A DNA stretch of 64,000 nucleotides from Phlebotomus papatasi (lineage: Eukaryota > Arthropoda > Insecta > Diptera > Psychodidae): positions 4,340,001 to 4,404,000 of the forward strand of contig NC_077224.1 in the NCBI RefSeq assembly GCF_024763615.1. Direction: 5' to 3'. The translations under genes were made by a program, and so were the position numbers. The notes under the pieces are model-generated. The model had not been told where the DNA came from, did not search any database, and saw only the letters and a list, made by a program, of their open reading frames with translations. Positions 35,227-47,700 of this stretch are shown in pieces (the first letter of the stretch is position 1; each line of letters opens with the position of its first letter).

Positions 35227-36130
35227 TTAATTTTATTGAATTTAGATGAATTTGGAATAGTCCTATTATTAATTTACACTTCCTCAGAGTTGATTTATGC
35301 TTATCATTGAATTTTCCATTTTTCTGATAATTTTTGTGAATGAAATAAATTCCTTATTCTGTGATCTCAAAGCTGTTTTCTGCGTTATTTAAATTGCTGT
35401 AATTTTTCTTATGCATTTCACAGAGTTATTATAAACGACAATTAACTGATCAACTTGAATGTGTTATTGCAATTAACATATTACTACATGTTCTTCATAC
35501 TAAAAATACAATGATTAAGAGTGACTTTTATTTTTGTGCGAAAAAACATTATTAAAATGTTTTTCTGTAGGAACTGGAATTTCCAAAATTACTTTTAAAA
35601 TTTTAATTTTGCAAAAATAAAAGTAATTATCTTGTGGTGTTTTGCCCTTCAGGAGGGCTTAGTATTTGGGAAATACTAAGTGAATGATTTGAGCTTGAAC
35701 ATTAATTTACACTTTTATGCTCGTCTGGGATAGGAGTAAGATCAGTCGATGATCACGTTATTCAACTTTAATTGCAGTTGAGAATTTTCAAACTATTTTG
35801 CATATGCATCAATTTGTCTCAATGCATTTAAGAGTTAATAAATCAGGAAAAATGATGAATTACTTAAGTGTTTTAGAATTAATTGGACAATCTCGGTGAT
35901 TTCAGGATAATTTGTGGGAATTTTTTGGACTTCTGAGAGTGGTCAAAAGAAGATAAATTCGTCGTGCGAGGGTAGGAACCATAGATGAAATTGCCGTATT
36001 ACATAAAAGACTCGTTGTCATTGTTGTATTGCCTCCGCCCTGGACGTATATTAAGTACAATAAATAAATATTATAGATAAACATGCTACAGAGAGTGAAA
36101 TGAATGTGTCCCCCTCTCATTGTTGTCTAG
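35227..36130. other. intergenic DNA upstream of the candidate Gs promoter
   Basis: No ORF or element recognised. 35640-35720 holds an inverted GGGCTTAGTATTT / AAATACTAAG pair. The region may contain regulatory DNA. Confidence 0.45.
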
Positions 36131-36165
36131 TATAAATTGGAAAATTGTTCTGGACACAATCAGTC
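36131..36165 (+). promoter_or_regulatory. candidate TATA plus initiator core promoter for glutamine synthetase
   Basis: TATAAATT begins at 36131, and TCAGTC (arthropod initiator pattern TCAKTY) spans 36160-36165 with A+1 at 36162, giving the usual spacing of 31 bp. CCAAC at +18 to +22 resembles the start of an MTE. A second TATAAAAG at 36677-36684 has a poorer initiator. Assignment to glutamine synthetase rests on strand and position. Confidence 0.45.
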
Positions 36166-36290
36166 TATTGCAGATTTTCCAACAAGTCGCACTCTGAAAT
36201 CTCTGGAACAGTTTCCTTGCGTTCTTTTCTCAACTCCATTTTTTAATTTAAAAAAAAAAGAAAAAGATCTTAATTGAGGATTAGTGCAAG
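36162..36290 (+). other. possible noncoding first exon of glutamine synthetase
   Basis: From the initiator A to a clean donor, AGTGCAAG followed by GTAAAT at 36291. The first coding exon starts exactly at its ATG after an acceptor (TTTTTTTTCAG), so an upstream exon must exist somewhere. This is the best candidate seen, leaving a 5.4-kb first intron. Confidence 0.35.
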
Positions 36291-36970
36291 GTAAATTTAG
36301 AAAAGAAAAAAATTTCAGTGTCATTAACGTTTGTGTTTCCCAGTCCTAATTTTAGATCTGCGATCAAGTCCTAATTATTCTGTTCGTCAGATCGTCTCAT
36401 GATCGCGATCAGTGATCAATTGCCGTTAAAATTTAGTGCACTTTTTATCATTGTCTCTCGTGATTGCACGATCACGAAGTGGAAATACTGATAAATTTCT
36501 TATTTAAATATATACCCATCAGAATGAAGTTCAAAGTGTTGATAATTGCTGCTAATTAATATTCACATTGAAATAACCAAATGACTCTCTCCTGGAGGTT
36601 TGTATTGCCCAGACTCTAGTGATCTCCAGACTTTCAAGTGAACTTCGTACGGAAAATTCGTCATTTTCGCCAGTGGTATAAAAGCCACAGAATCCACCAA
36701 AAAGCTCCCAGATTGCTTTTTGAGTGTCTTCCAAGAGCCCAAATTTATCAGTTTTACCAATAATTTGTATTTCTCTAAAGCATTTTTTACAAGTTATTCG
36801 TGCTTAAAAATATCCTTTCAAGATGGTAATGTCGTTGCTTGTATGTATTCAATTTTTTTAATACTATACATTTTATTGTTGATTTAATTATTGAGTGATA
36901 AAGTGCATTTTCTGTGAAGATTTAAAAAAAAACGATAAAATTTGTTTGAGGGTTCTTGAGTGACGATCAG

Positions 36971-37216
36971 TTTTGTCAAAAATTGCATTTTTGAAGGAAA
37001 TTGCCTGGAGTGCTGTGGGCAGAAATGTCAAAATGCATTTTTTGACGAAAATTGCTCCCAATGTGTAGAGGCCTTAAAGGCGTCTACACATTGAGAGCAA
37101 TTTTCGTCAAAAATTGCGTTTTTGATAGAATTTTGACGTTTCCCCCTACAACGCTGCAGGGAATTTCCTTCAAAAAAGCAATTTTTGACAAAAATTGCTC
37201 CCAATGTGTAGAGGCC
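36971..37216. mobile_element. two adjacent GGCCTCTACAC-family MITE copies
   Basis: 36971-37073 has only the right end (GCTCCCAATGTGTAGAGGCC) intact. 37079-37216 is complete (AGGCGTCTACACATTG to TGTAGAGGCC, about 139 bp) and is a near-perfect palindrome with an ACAACGCTGCAGGG centre. A TTAA lies between them. Confidence 0.88.
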
Positions 37217-37703
37217 ATAAGTCAAAACCCAGATCCGAAATGTGAATTTTTTACAATTTTTATTGGGAATACAGAATTGTTACAGAATTGTTACAGAATT
37301 TTTCATAAATAAACACAGTGCTAAATTTTTATTTATATATTAGGGGAAAGTGAGGCTACTTTGAGCTGTGGGGCTATATTATTGATAAATGACTTTTTTG
37401 CATATTTTCTAAAGGAAGTTAGACCTTACAATTGTTTTAAGTTTTAATTGTTTTGTATATCAATATAGGATCACCTTACCCTATTTATTCCACAAATTTA
37501 TTATTTGATTCTTTATGACCAGCGCACAATAACTTTTGTTTTCTAAACATGTTTTCAAAATTTCTATGAGAGTGAGCGAGATGACCAGATCTAGATCACA
37601 CTTACTCTCATTGAAATGTCAAAAAACATGTTTACTAAACAAAAGTTATTGTGTGTTGGTAATTTCATTACGATCCAGATAAATGGAAAATCCATCCATA
37701 TTA

Positions 37704-39009
37704 GGGGAAGGCACGCTACCTTCAACCGACTTAAGATTCGTATAAATCATTTTTTTTTTCAATGTGTTTTAACCCTTTATCAGGTAAGACAGTCTTAAAA
37801 CGATCATCACAAAAATACATTTACTGCTATTACAAAGTTTCTATTCATTTAAAATTGCTCTTGTCCATTTATTTATAATCTTACTACCATTTCTTTTGAA
37901 AGTATATGTAAATAAGGGCAGTTAATGTAGGGGAGACTGGGGCAAAACCTGTCAAAATGCATATTTAATTCTTTCACGAGTTCTGAGAAAACTTAAACGT
38001 TTTGTAATGAGCATATTCTTATAGGAAATTTACTGTTCTACAACATTGCAGAAGACTATTTTCTTCTATCTCAAAAGAAATGTGATTTTCGAATCATTTT
38101 CTAAAAGTCAATTTTGTGGAGATTCTCAAAATTTCTGGGGCAAATTTTGTCAGTCTTCGGATCAACCCCTTGGCAAGTTGGCCTTTTTATATGGAGCTAT
38201 TTGAAGCCAATTCCTAAATTGATCTCGGACTCAGCTCACAGTGCTCAGAGGAAAAAATTTATTTAAATAAAAATTTATTATATTTATCCCTCCATACGGA
38301 AAGGTATCTTATAATCCTTATAATACGGAAAAACTTCTCAAATCTTAGATATTTAGCGTAACGGTCGCGAGTGCAAAAAAATCCCATATAAATTTAAATC
38401 GAAGTATGAGAAAGTGGCTTAAAATTTTAGGCAACTTGCCAGGGGGTTGCTTCGGATAATTTGTGACGTTTTACTCTCGCAAACGTTAAAAATATCAAAT
38501 AGACATAATTTTATAGGAAATTTATTCTTCTACAACTTTGTCGAAGATATTTTTTCTCTATCTTAACGAGAAATGTGCTAAAATTGAGCTTATCAGTATT
38601 GATATTTTCTGTAAGCCAAATATTCCAAAAATAGGGCTCAAAATTTCATTATTTTTTTTAATTTTACATAATCCTTCCTCAAATCCCTTGAAACTTTGTA
38701 AGTTTAAGAAGGTTCATGAAGGCTATCTATAATAAAAATTTCAAGCCTCAGTCTCTTTTATTTTAGAAAATAGTGAATATTGAAATTTTCGTTTTGACAA
38801 ATTTTGCCCCAGTCTCCCCTACATTTAAATGCAATAAAAGTGTGTTTCCGATGAGTGCTTTGACACGTGGAAACTGTTAAAGGGTTAAATTAATTTGATC
38901 ATTGTAATATTATAATTTCCAGAAAAGAGCTATTGGTAAATCCATAAGGAACTTTAAAAAAAATGAGTTGTCCGAAGCTTGAGTCGTCCGAAGGTAGCGT
39001 GCTTTCCCC
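37704..39009. mobile_element. outer element, GGGGAAGGCACGCTACC ends
   Basis: Left GGGGAAGGCACGCTACCTTC, right GAAGGTAGCGTGCTTTCCCC, TA at both sides. It hosts the element at 37930-38819. A further inverted pair, TTAACCCTTTA (about 37774) and TAAAGGGTTAA (about 38878), may mark a layer between the two. Confidence 0.9.
37930..38819. mobile_element. inner element, GGGGAGACTGGGGCAAAA ends
   Basis: Left GGGGAGACTGGGGCAAAACC, right TTTTGCCCCAGTCTCCCC, TA on both sides, about 890 bp with no transposase. Part of its interior (38165-38430) recurs inverted at 42970-43235. Confidence 0.92.
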
Positions 39010-39070
39010 TAATATATATCGCACATTGAATATTACAACGGCGGATCTTGGTTTTTGTCAATTTTGAGAT

Positions 39071-39970
39071 ATCGTCAGTTAAATCTGCATTTACCGTAAC
39101 TTCATTTTTGCGATTTTGAGATATATACATATTTGGAATCAGCGTAATTTTGTTTATTAAACGCACTTCTGAAAAAGAAACTTTTAAAAGCCCAATAAAA
39201 ATTATTTTAAACAAAAATTATCGTAAGTGCCCTTAATTAAGAAAAAATTATCAGAATTTGTCGTAACTTCCATTTTTGGGGAAGTTACGATAAATTTCCA
39301 TACAAAATTTTCAATAATCAGCATTTGCCGTAACTTCTTTTGCTCGTTTCCGTGGCTTGTAATTTGCAGCAAAATTGCAATATTTCTCAATAAAACGTTT
39401 ATAAACTCTTCCAAATATCGAAAGACAGTGCGAATAGTGTAACATGAAATCATTTTAATTCAATATTTGCAAGAAAAAAGTGAGAAAAAATCCCCATCCA
39501 TCTGTCATTAATTCAAAACAAAACAAGCGACGTGGCGCACAAAATTTATTCAATAAAACTTATGAAATAAAAGCTTTTAGGGACAGGGATAACAGTATTA
39601 TTGACTAATTTAGTCAAATAATGGCGCTTATTATCACTAGAATAATTCAAATTGATATAATGCATTTTAGAAAATTGTCGTAACTTCCAGAATCTCCATA
39701 CATTGGAAGTTACGGCTTTATAAATGATGGAAGTTACGATAAAATATTATTGTGTTTCTTCTAACATATTTCTCAATATTGCAGCTTTTAAATAATTTTA
39801 TAAAGATTTTCTTGAGTTAACTTACAGTTTATTAGTGCCACTTTCATTATTTTGAATCAAAAGTATCGCATTCGGGGCTCATTTTTAAGAAAAATAATAT
39901 TGAACTGAAAATTTCGTCTCCTGAAAAGTTGTCAAAAGGAAGTTACGACAAATGCTGATTTAACTGACGA
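39071..39970. mobile_element. element with TCGTCAGTTAAATC ends and GTAACTTCC repeats
   Basis: Left TCGTCAGTTAAATCTGCATT, right AATGCTGATTTAACTGACGA, TA outside. The motif CGTAACTTCC or its inverse recurs at least seven times inside, as subterminal binding-site repeats do in some transposons. No transposase ORF; about 900 bp. Confidence 0.85.
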
Positions 39971-40031
39971 TATATATATTTTTTATAAAAAAAACTGCCA
40001 TTTAGATCAGGTTCTAAATTAGGATATTCTA

Positions 40032-40310
40032 TTGGATGATTGCATAAGTTCATGGGCCACTTTCACAGGCGTGATTACAGTGTATTCTATAGCTTATTCT
40101 CGTTATATTTGTTAACTCTTTTGCATGCACTACAAAGATTATAATGTCTTCAATTTAGTCGATATGTCCTGTGAAGGACTTTTCCAAAATGTGGAACAAA
40201 AAGGTGCATTTATTTACAACATTTAATGTTAGGTGAATTTTGGGAAGGTTCAAGTGATAGACTTCCATGGAAAAGCATTCTAGCAGTTTATTTAGGTCAT
40301 ATTCTTCCTC
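40032..40310 (+). repeat. diverged direct repeat, copy 1
   Basis: Matches 44340-44640 through GATTGCATAAGTTCATGGGC, TTTTGCATGCACT, GGACTTTTCCAAAATGTG and AAGTGAT.GACTTC. Similarity is roughly four bases in five with small gaps. Origin unknown. Confidence 0.8.
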
Positions 40311-40314
40311 ACGC

Positions 40315-40367
40315 TTTTCTTCAAAAATGCGATTTTTGAAGAAAATTGCTCCCAATGTGTAGAGGCG
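40315..40367. mobile_element. right-end fragment of a GGCCTCTACAC-family MITE
   Basis: GAAAATTGCTCCCAATGTGT then AGAGGCG. The left end is missing. Confidence 0.8.
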
Positions 40368-40697
40368 TTTGTGGAGGAGTTTGCCTTCTTGATTGATCAT
40401 TTTTATGAAAGATTGTCTTGCGGGAAAATGCTAAAAGAAAAATCCAGAAGCGGACAATGGATACGTTTCCCATAGTTCCAAATTTATTCTGAAAACAGTT
40501 ATTTAATAAATTCTGGAAAATAAGTTTACAAAGGAGGAATTAAATTTCAACATTTATTTTTTCTCATTCCTTCCTTAACCCTCTAACAGTGTTTTCTTGA
40601 ATATGCGAAAAAAAGTTCTAAAACATTATTTTCTAGGATAATTATGGTCCAATAAAGTCGAAAAACCATCCATTCTTCATTATCTTTTTTAGTTTAA

Positions 40698-40979
40698 GGC
40701 GTGTACACATTGGGAGCAATTTTCGTCAAAAATTGCGTTTTTGACAGAAATTTGACGTTTCCCCCTACAACGCTGCAGGGAATTTCCTTCAAAAAACAAT
40801 TTTTGACAAAAATTTCTCCCAATGTATAGAGGCCTAGAGGGTTAAAGGTCTCTTGGAAGCATTTTTCGTCAAAAAATTGCTTTTTTAAAGGAAATTGCCT
40901 GCAGTGCAGTGGGCAGAAATGTCAAAATTCTGTCAAAAATGCTATTTTTGACGAAAATTGCTCCCGATATGGAGAGACC
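40698..40979. mobile_element. tandem pair of GGCCTCTACAC-family MITEs
   Basis: 40698-40834 (GGCGTGTACACATTGGGAGC to ATGTATAGAGGCC) and 40847-40979 (GGTCTCTTGGAAGC to ATATGGAGAGACC). Both are about 135-bp palindromes 12 bp apart. Confidence 0.88.
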
Positions 40980-41714
40980 TTAAGTCCCTTAAAACTTTAG
41001 ACGTTTACGACTATTCGTGAAAGCTATCCATAGCAGTAAAAATTTGTTTCCTGTACTACTCTGCCCCAGGTTCCCCTAACATTAAATAAAATGGGGAAAA
41101 ATGAAAAGCTGTGAACCAGGCACCTCAAGCATGGATTTTTAGAGCGATTTCTGATCAATTTTGCAATTTTTTCTTTTATAAAATATTTTACTGACTAAAA
41201 AGGAATTTAAAACTTGCCTATATATCTTTTGCCAACTAAAACATTAATTTACTGACCAATAATACTTATTTCTTTAAAATTTTGCAGCAATTTTACCTTT
41301 AAAAATCCCTTCAAGTTTTTTCTAGAATAAAGTAGTCAATAAATTTTGTTGCATAGAATTTCAGTAGACTACAGTCGACAAAGGAAAATTCAAGTTCATT
41401 TTTCTTTTCAAAAGATCCAGTTAAGATCAAATTTTGCAGTGCTCCGTGCCTTGTGCTAAATTAATACAGTTTTTTAGAAGATTTCGTGATTAATTCGAAT
41501 ATCAATTAAAAGTAAGATCCCTCTTTAATCTATTTTTGCCCAAAAGCTTTCCTGAATTTTCTCGAAAAAAGTGAAATTAGAAGATTAATAATTTCTATCA
41601 CAGATTGAAGAGATAAATCATTAGAATCTCTATATAGAATCTAAATAAAATGTTTCATTTCACTTAATCATCTTTCTATGCCACGAAATTCCCTTGCAAA
41701 TCTTTTTTTTTCAG

Positions 41715-44700
41715 ATGGCCAATCTTGACTGTTCACCAAATGCAGGGATTAACAAGAATCTTCTGACCCGGTACACTTCCCTTCCATTGCCGGATGGAAA
41801 GATAATCGCCACGTACATCTGGATCGACGGTACTGGCCAGTTTTTGAGGTGCAAGGATCGTACTCTGGAATTTATTCCCAAATCACCAAAAGGTAAAAGT
41901 ATTTTGTTTTTTTTTTAATTAAAAAAAAATCCTAAAAAGCCTTCCAGATCTATTCAATAAATTATCGCGCTAAATGCAAAGTACCTCAATTATACGCTTT
42001 GTAGGGTGAAAATTACAGAGTAATAGCAATTGCTTAGTCATTTTTCAATTGTATTTACCAGCATAATTGCACAGAGACAGATGCAAAAAAAAAATCATCT
42101 GAAGGTCACTTGCAATTTAGTCTCAAGTTCAGAATGCAGTGAATTTCGTGTGACACAATCTATTCGTTTGTACTTACTCCCCATGAAAGCATTAAACATG
42201 ATCAATGGGTCTTTTTCCGTCTTCAGATAACAAGATTTCCTTCAATTTCCCTGTCAATTGCACGAGATCATCACTCAATCAATCGCAATTGGTAATTTTC
42301 CTTCCGTATACCCAAGTAGCAAATTATGATATTGCCAAATTATAAATTGAAAGTCAGGGAAACGTTATTTTTATCCTATTAAAATTACTACGTGCTTATG
42401 CAAACTTGGTAACTCTAGGGGGAAGTGGGGCACCTTTGGGGCATTATATCTGATAGTGACCTCATGATATCACCTCCGGAAATTCAGAATCAGTTATGGT
42501 TGATGAAGGTGCATAGGCCCTAAATATTACAAAAATCAATCGCCAAAGGGGAGATATTAGGGTGAAAATGTGTACACCACTTCCAGGAACTTCCACAATT
42601 TGCATGGAATAGCCCTGCGCACTTCCAAAACTTCGCAACACTCTCGAAAATGCTGAAATACTTCCAGCACTTCCTGCACATCATGCACTTCTTACACTTA
42701 GTAATCAATAATTTATATAATCTTATGCCCTAGACACACTTACGACTTAAGCCGAGAGACGACTTAGTGGAAAATGACGGAAATGTAGTTCGACCATTAT
42801 TTCTAATAGAATTACGCTAAGCCGTCTCTCGGCTAATCCTCAGGTCTGTCGAGGCCCTTATGAGACATCTAACTAAGAAAACTTCAAAAAATATCTCAAG
42901 AAATTTATTATTTCGCATATTTCTAACATATATCGCGACATATATTCTTGCATTTGGTCCACGGCGAGTGGCCTTCAAAGTTGAAGCCAATTTCTTACTT
43001 TTACATACAAATGCGTATGGGAATTTTTCTGCACTCGTGATTGTTATGCTAAATATTTAAAAAGTGAGAAGTTTTTCCGCATTATAAGATAACTTTTCGT
43101 ATGGAGGGATAAATATACTAAATTTTTGTTTAAATAATTTTTTTCCTCGGAGCATTGTGAGCTGAGTCCGAGATCAATTTAGGAATTGGCTTCAAATAGA
43201 TCCATATAAAAAGGCCAACTTGCCTGGAGCTTGTCTTGCATGCTTTCAGTAATTTAATATTATCTTTGTTTTACGAAGGGGTATCAACATATTTTGAATT
43301 TTCCTAAGAGACCAGTAAAGGTACTTTTGGAAAATAGAGTCCCTGAAAAATGTATTGTAGTTTGCAATTATTAACGCTGTGCTAGAAAGTCTGTAAAAAT
43401 CCAAATGTACGAGTGCAACAACTAATTCAGCACTTCAGATGTATCTTCACATTTTATTAAGCTTGATCCTAATTAACTCTTGCAACAAGCTTGGCTGTTT
43501 TTTTGCAGGACCTTTTCCTTTCGAGAAATTTCTGCAAAATTATTTTCCAACATTTTAATAATCTCTTCAATTGTTATCGAAAAATTTTCTTCCACTAGAA
43601 TACTCACAATATGGCCATCAATATTAGAGACCGTTTAAAATAGAATTGATATTTCGAAGAATAAATCCCTATTTCAAAATTTTCAAACCCACTTTTAATC
43701 ATCTTTATTTAGAGCAAGGACACGATCTATCCATCAATTGGAAGAGAAGTCGATATTACAAGGGGGAGATATTAATCGAAAAATCGTGTACACTACTTCC
43801 AGCACTTCCTGATTTTATATGGAAAACGTCAAAGACTTCCACACTTCCGGAAGTGCCATAGGTGATTTCCAGCACTTCTGCACTTCTAAGCACTTCCAGG
43901 CACTTTCTGGCGTTTTAATTTAAAAGAAACGACTAAAATCTAATGCGAATTTTATTCAACAGCTGGATTCTTATTCTTGACGACTTTATTCAATATCGCA
44001 ATTGCATTTTAATTCAACTGAAAACAGAATCTCAATTTTAATAATTTCTCTCGGATGTTTGATTTTTATAATAAATCTGGAAAAGTTGTTCATGCGGAAT
44101 TGTTCTGAAAACGTCAGTGATATAATATAAAATTTATTTTTTCACGAAGAACAAATATTTCAAAAAAAAAAATAGTATTCAAAAGACATAATGAATCAAG
44201 AAATGTGCATAGAGACAAACAGTGTGTCATCACTTAATTATTTTTTTTAATTAAACAAAACTGAAACGTTTGTTTTGAAAATCTTCTTACTTTATCCAAA
44301 GCTCAGTTTTTAATTTTAGTTATTTTTTAGTTTTATTAGATGATTGCATAAGTTCATGGGCCACTTTCACAGGTGTGACTGAAATATATCCTTTAGCTTA
44401 ATCCTGTAATTTTTGTCAACTTTTTTGCATGCACTGGAAAGATTATAGTGTATTACATCCCTCTAATGCCATGTATCCATCAAATAAGTCGACACAGTCG
44501 ACATGTCCTTTGGAGGACTTTTCCAAAATGTGAAACAAAAAGGCGCATTTACAGCATTTGTTAGGCGAATTTTGGAATGGTCCAAGTGATGGACTTCGAT
44601 GGAAAATAATTTTGGGTGTTTATTTTGATCATATTGTAGCTCTCAGAATAATTCAAAGATGTTCTGGAAAATTTCGAAATAGGGATTTATTCTTCGAAAG

Positions 44701-47700
44701 ATCAACTGAATTTTAAATGGCCTGTAGCATTGATGAAGATATTTTGAGTATCCTAATGGAAGAAAATTTATGCATAATATTTGAAAAGATTGTTAAAATG
44801 TTGAAAAACAATAATTCGACTGTATTTCGTCATTTTGAAAATATGGGATACGTTTCCAAGATTGATACATTAGTTCCACATTTTTTTTGACTGAAATGCT
44901 TAAGGTGAACCGAATGAATGTGGTAATTTTTCTCTTCGTTTGCGTTACGACAAATAGTCTTTTGGATCGATTGGAAACAACTGATGGAAAATTGATCCAA
45001 TACAACAGCATACAGTCGAAAGGGTCCTGAAGAAAACAGTCAAGCCTATTGGAAACACTGATCTTCATCTCACGATGGTGATGTTGGAAATTTAATGAGA
45101 TTTCAGGGAAATTGTTTAATTTAGGCTACCTAAACTCGATGAAATAGTCATAGAAGACAAGAACTGTGATAATTTTTTTTTAGTTTTGATGAGTCTTTTT
45201 CAAGAAAAGTCAGTTTTTGGCCCAAAGAAAAAAGCATAATTTTCGAAGGCAATAACGTGAAATTGCGTGCCTCATAAACGACGTTATCAAAGTGCCAAAG
45301 GGGTTGTAGTGGGAAATTCTTCAACACCTAGAATAATCTTCATTAATTGATCCTTCCGATCAGCATTTCTTCCAATTTCTATCGAATAGTTACAAGGTAC
45401 AAAAACATATAAACTTCCTAAAAGCTGTCAAAAACTACCATTCGATCTATCTTCAAGAAAAACGGTTCTTTTCCTTAAAAAATGGAATTAATATATCTTT
45501 CGTGGACAACTTTTGGATCAATTGAAACTTATATTAATTATATTTATGAAAAAAATTTACTATATTACGTAAATAAATTTATGGAGCTAAACCATCCGAA
45601 AGAATCGACCTTTATTACAGTATTCCAACTGAAAATGTAATTTGAAATTTAAATATTTGTAAAGCATTCAATTAAATTTCATCCATTGGAACAGAGGGAG
45701 TAGTTAAACGATATTTGAATTTTTTAACGATAATTTTGATGAGAAATTTAAGACAATTGCGATAAAAAAAACAACATTAATTTAACCCTCAGGACAATCT
45801 TTAATTGCGTTACATGCTCACAAACATTTTTTCTACTGTAATTAAATGAAAAGCGCAAAAATCATTTCATTTTTGAGACTTCCACTTCCGCAGTAATTCC
45901 ACCTCAGTGTACACCACTTCCAAGCTAATATCTCCCCCTTGCGATATTACGACCATCGCTTGATCGATATTAGGAGCGTTTTGGTAATACCAGCGTCTAC
46001 CCTATTTCCTGCAAAAATTAAGTCAAATTCATTAAAGAAATATGAGAAGTATATTAAATGTTCGAAGCTTAAAGGCCTTCCCCTACAATTTATATATGAC
46101 GTGGAGATTTGACTCTACTGCTAAAGATTGAGCTACGAACATAGTAAAAATAACGTAAAAATGACTATATTTTGCTACATGGGTTTAAAGGAACAAATAG
46201 CAAATAAAACAATGGATTTTTATATGAGCGATATGCTCACTAAAAAATTGCCGCAACTATATGAAAAAATAACATAAAAATGACTATTTTTTGCTACTTG
46301 GGATTGACTTTATAATTCTTCGTTAATTGGCAATATGGATTATGCTAAAAAAGTTTGGTTCGGACCGAAATATCTCAAAGGTGCAAATATTTTTTGTCAA
46401 TTGACCAAAAATCCAAAACAATCTGGTTTAAATCTTTTAACATCCCGCAATCACTGCTAATTTATCCCCTTTTTCTTCTCCCAATTTTTTTTTGTAAATT
46501 CGCTATTTTCTGGTTTAGACGAAAAGGTGATAATTTGAATGGATCTTTAGACTGTGTACAGTTCTATAAGAAATTAAAAAGAAAAAATAGAAGTTGAACT
46601 CGTGTCATTGACACACTCTTGAGTGAAAATTGTAAATTTTACTAAATTTTGAAGAATTGTTGATAATACTAAAGTGGGATCATTTCAATGTTGATCATAT
46701 AGCATGTTACGCAATTAATTCAGTGATCTTTTTGATCATCATCGTGACTATGAACATCATTTGAGTCAATTTATTTGTTATTTTTTCTATCAAATCATTT
46801 TCACTGGACATTTCCTAATTAATGCAAATGCTCTTGTTGATCGCTAGATTTGCCAATTTGGAATTACGATGGCAGCTCATGCTATCAAGCCAGTGGTGCT
46901 AATTCAGATGTCTACCTCCATCCGGTGACCATTTACAGGGATCCATTCCGACGTGGTGATAATATTTTGGTACTCTGCGAAACCTACAATTTCGATGGAA
47001 CACCAACTGGTGAGTTAATTATTTTATTCTAGAATTAAATATTATGAATTATTTTATTTAAAAATCATTTAGATTCATTAAAAAAGATTGTTCTCCTTTA
47101 CAATGAAAAAAAATAACGATATGAGGTTTGAAAAATTATGATGGATTACTCAATTACGCTATTTACATTTTAAGCAAAGTTCTAATTGAATTGACAAATA
47201 TTTCCATTGTGTAATCGTTATCCATTTAAATTTATCTGTGTATATTTGTCATATTTGTCGATCACAATAACAGTTTAACGAAATAATTGACACAAAATCA
47301 ACTTTAAATTAAATTATTCTTCTTTTTACTGCTCGAACTCAAAGACAGAGCAGTTATATAATCGACTTTTTTTCAACTTGTCATCGTCCTAGAGTTTAAA
47401 CGGTAAGAGATATTAACTTCCGGTTTTCGGCGACCCCTAATAAAAGAAAACGATACATCTAGATGTTTTTTTCTTTTTTCTTCACGCCCCTCCAACTCCT
47501 TCAAACCATTTTTCTTGGTTTGTTTAGGAAACGGGACCTAGGTTTTCATTTACTTTTGGATGTGTTTTGGAGGTGGTCCAGGCGATCATTTCATCCAAAT
47601 ATTCATCATCATTATCATCATTTTCAACCGCTTATCGCTATTGGGGTCGCAGGTTCTCCGAAACTTCAGGAAGATGTTCTGGTTCGATCCCAAGGCGTTC

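Noticed and set aside
35086..35310. Cys-rich ORF with a similar ORF at 42520-42708 (-), resembling a zinc-finger protein pair
   Set aside because: The cysteines come from repeated GAAGTGC words in two homologous transposon ends; the similarity is explained by shared DNA, with no promoter or conserved frame borders.
36677..36684. TATAAAAG as the main glutamine synthetase promoter
   Set aside because: The sequence about 30 bp downstream is a poor initiator; the 36131 site fits better, though this one is not excluded.
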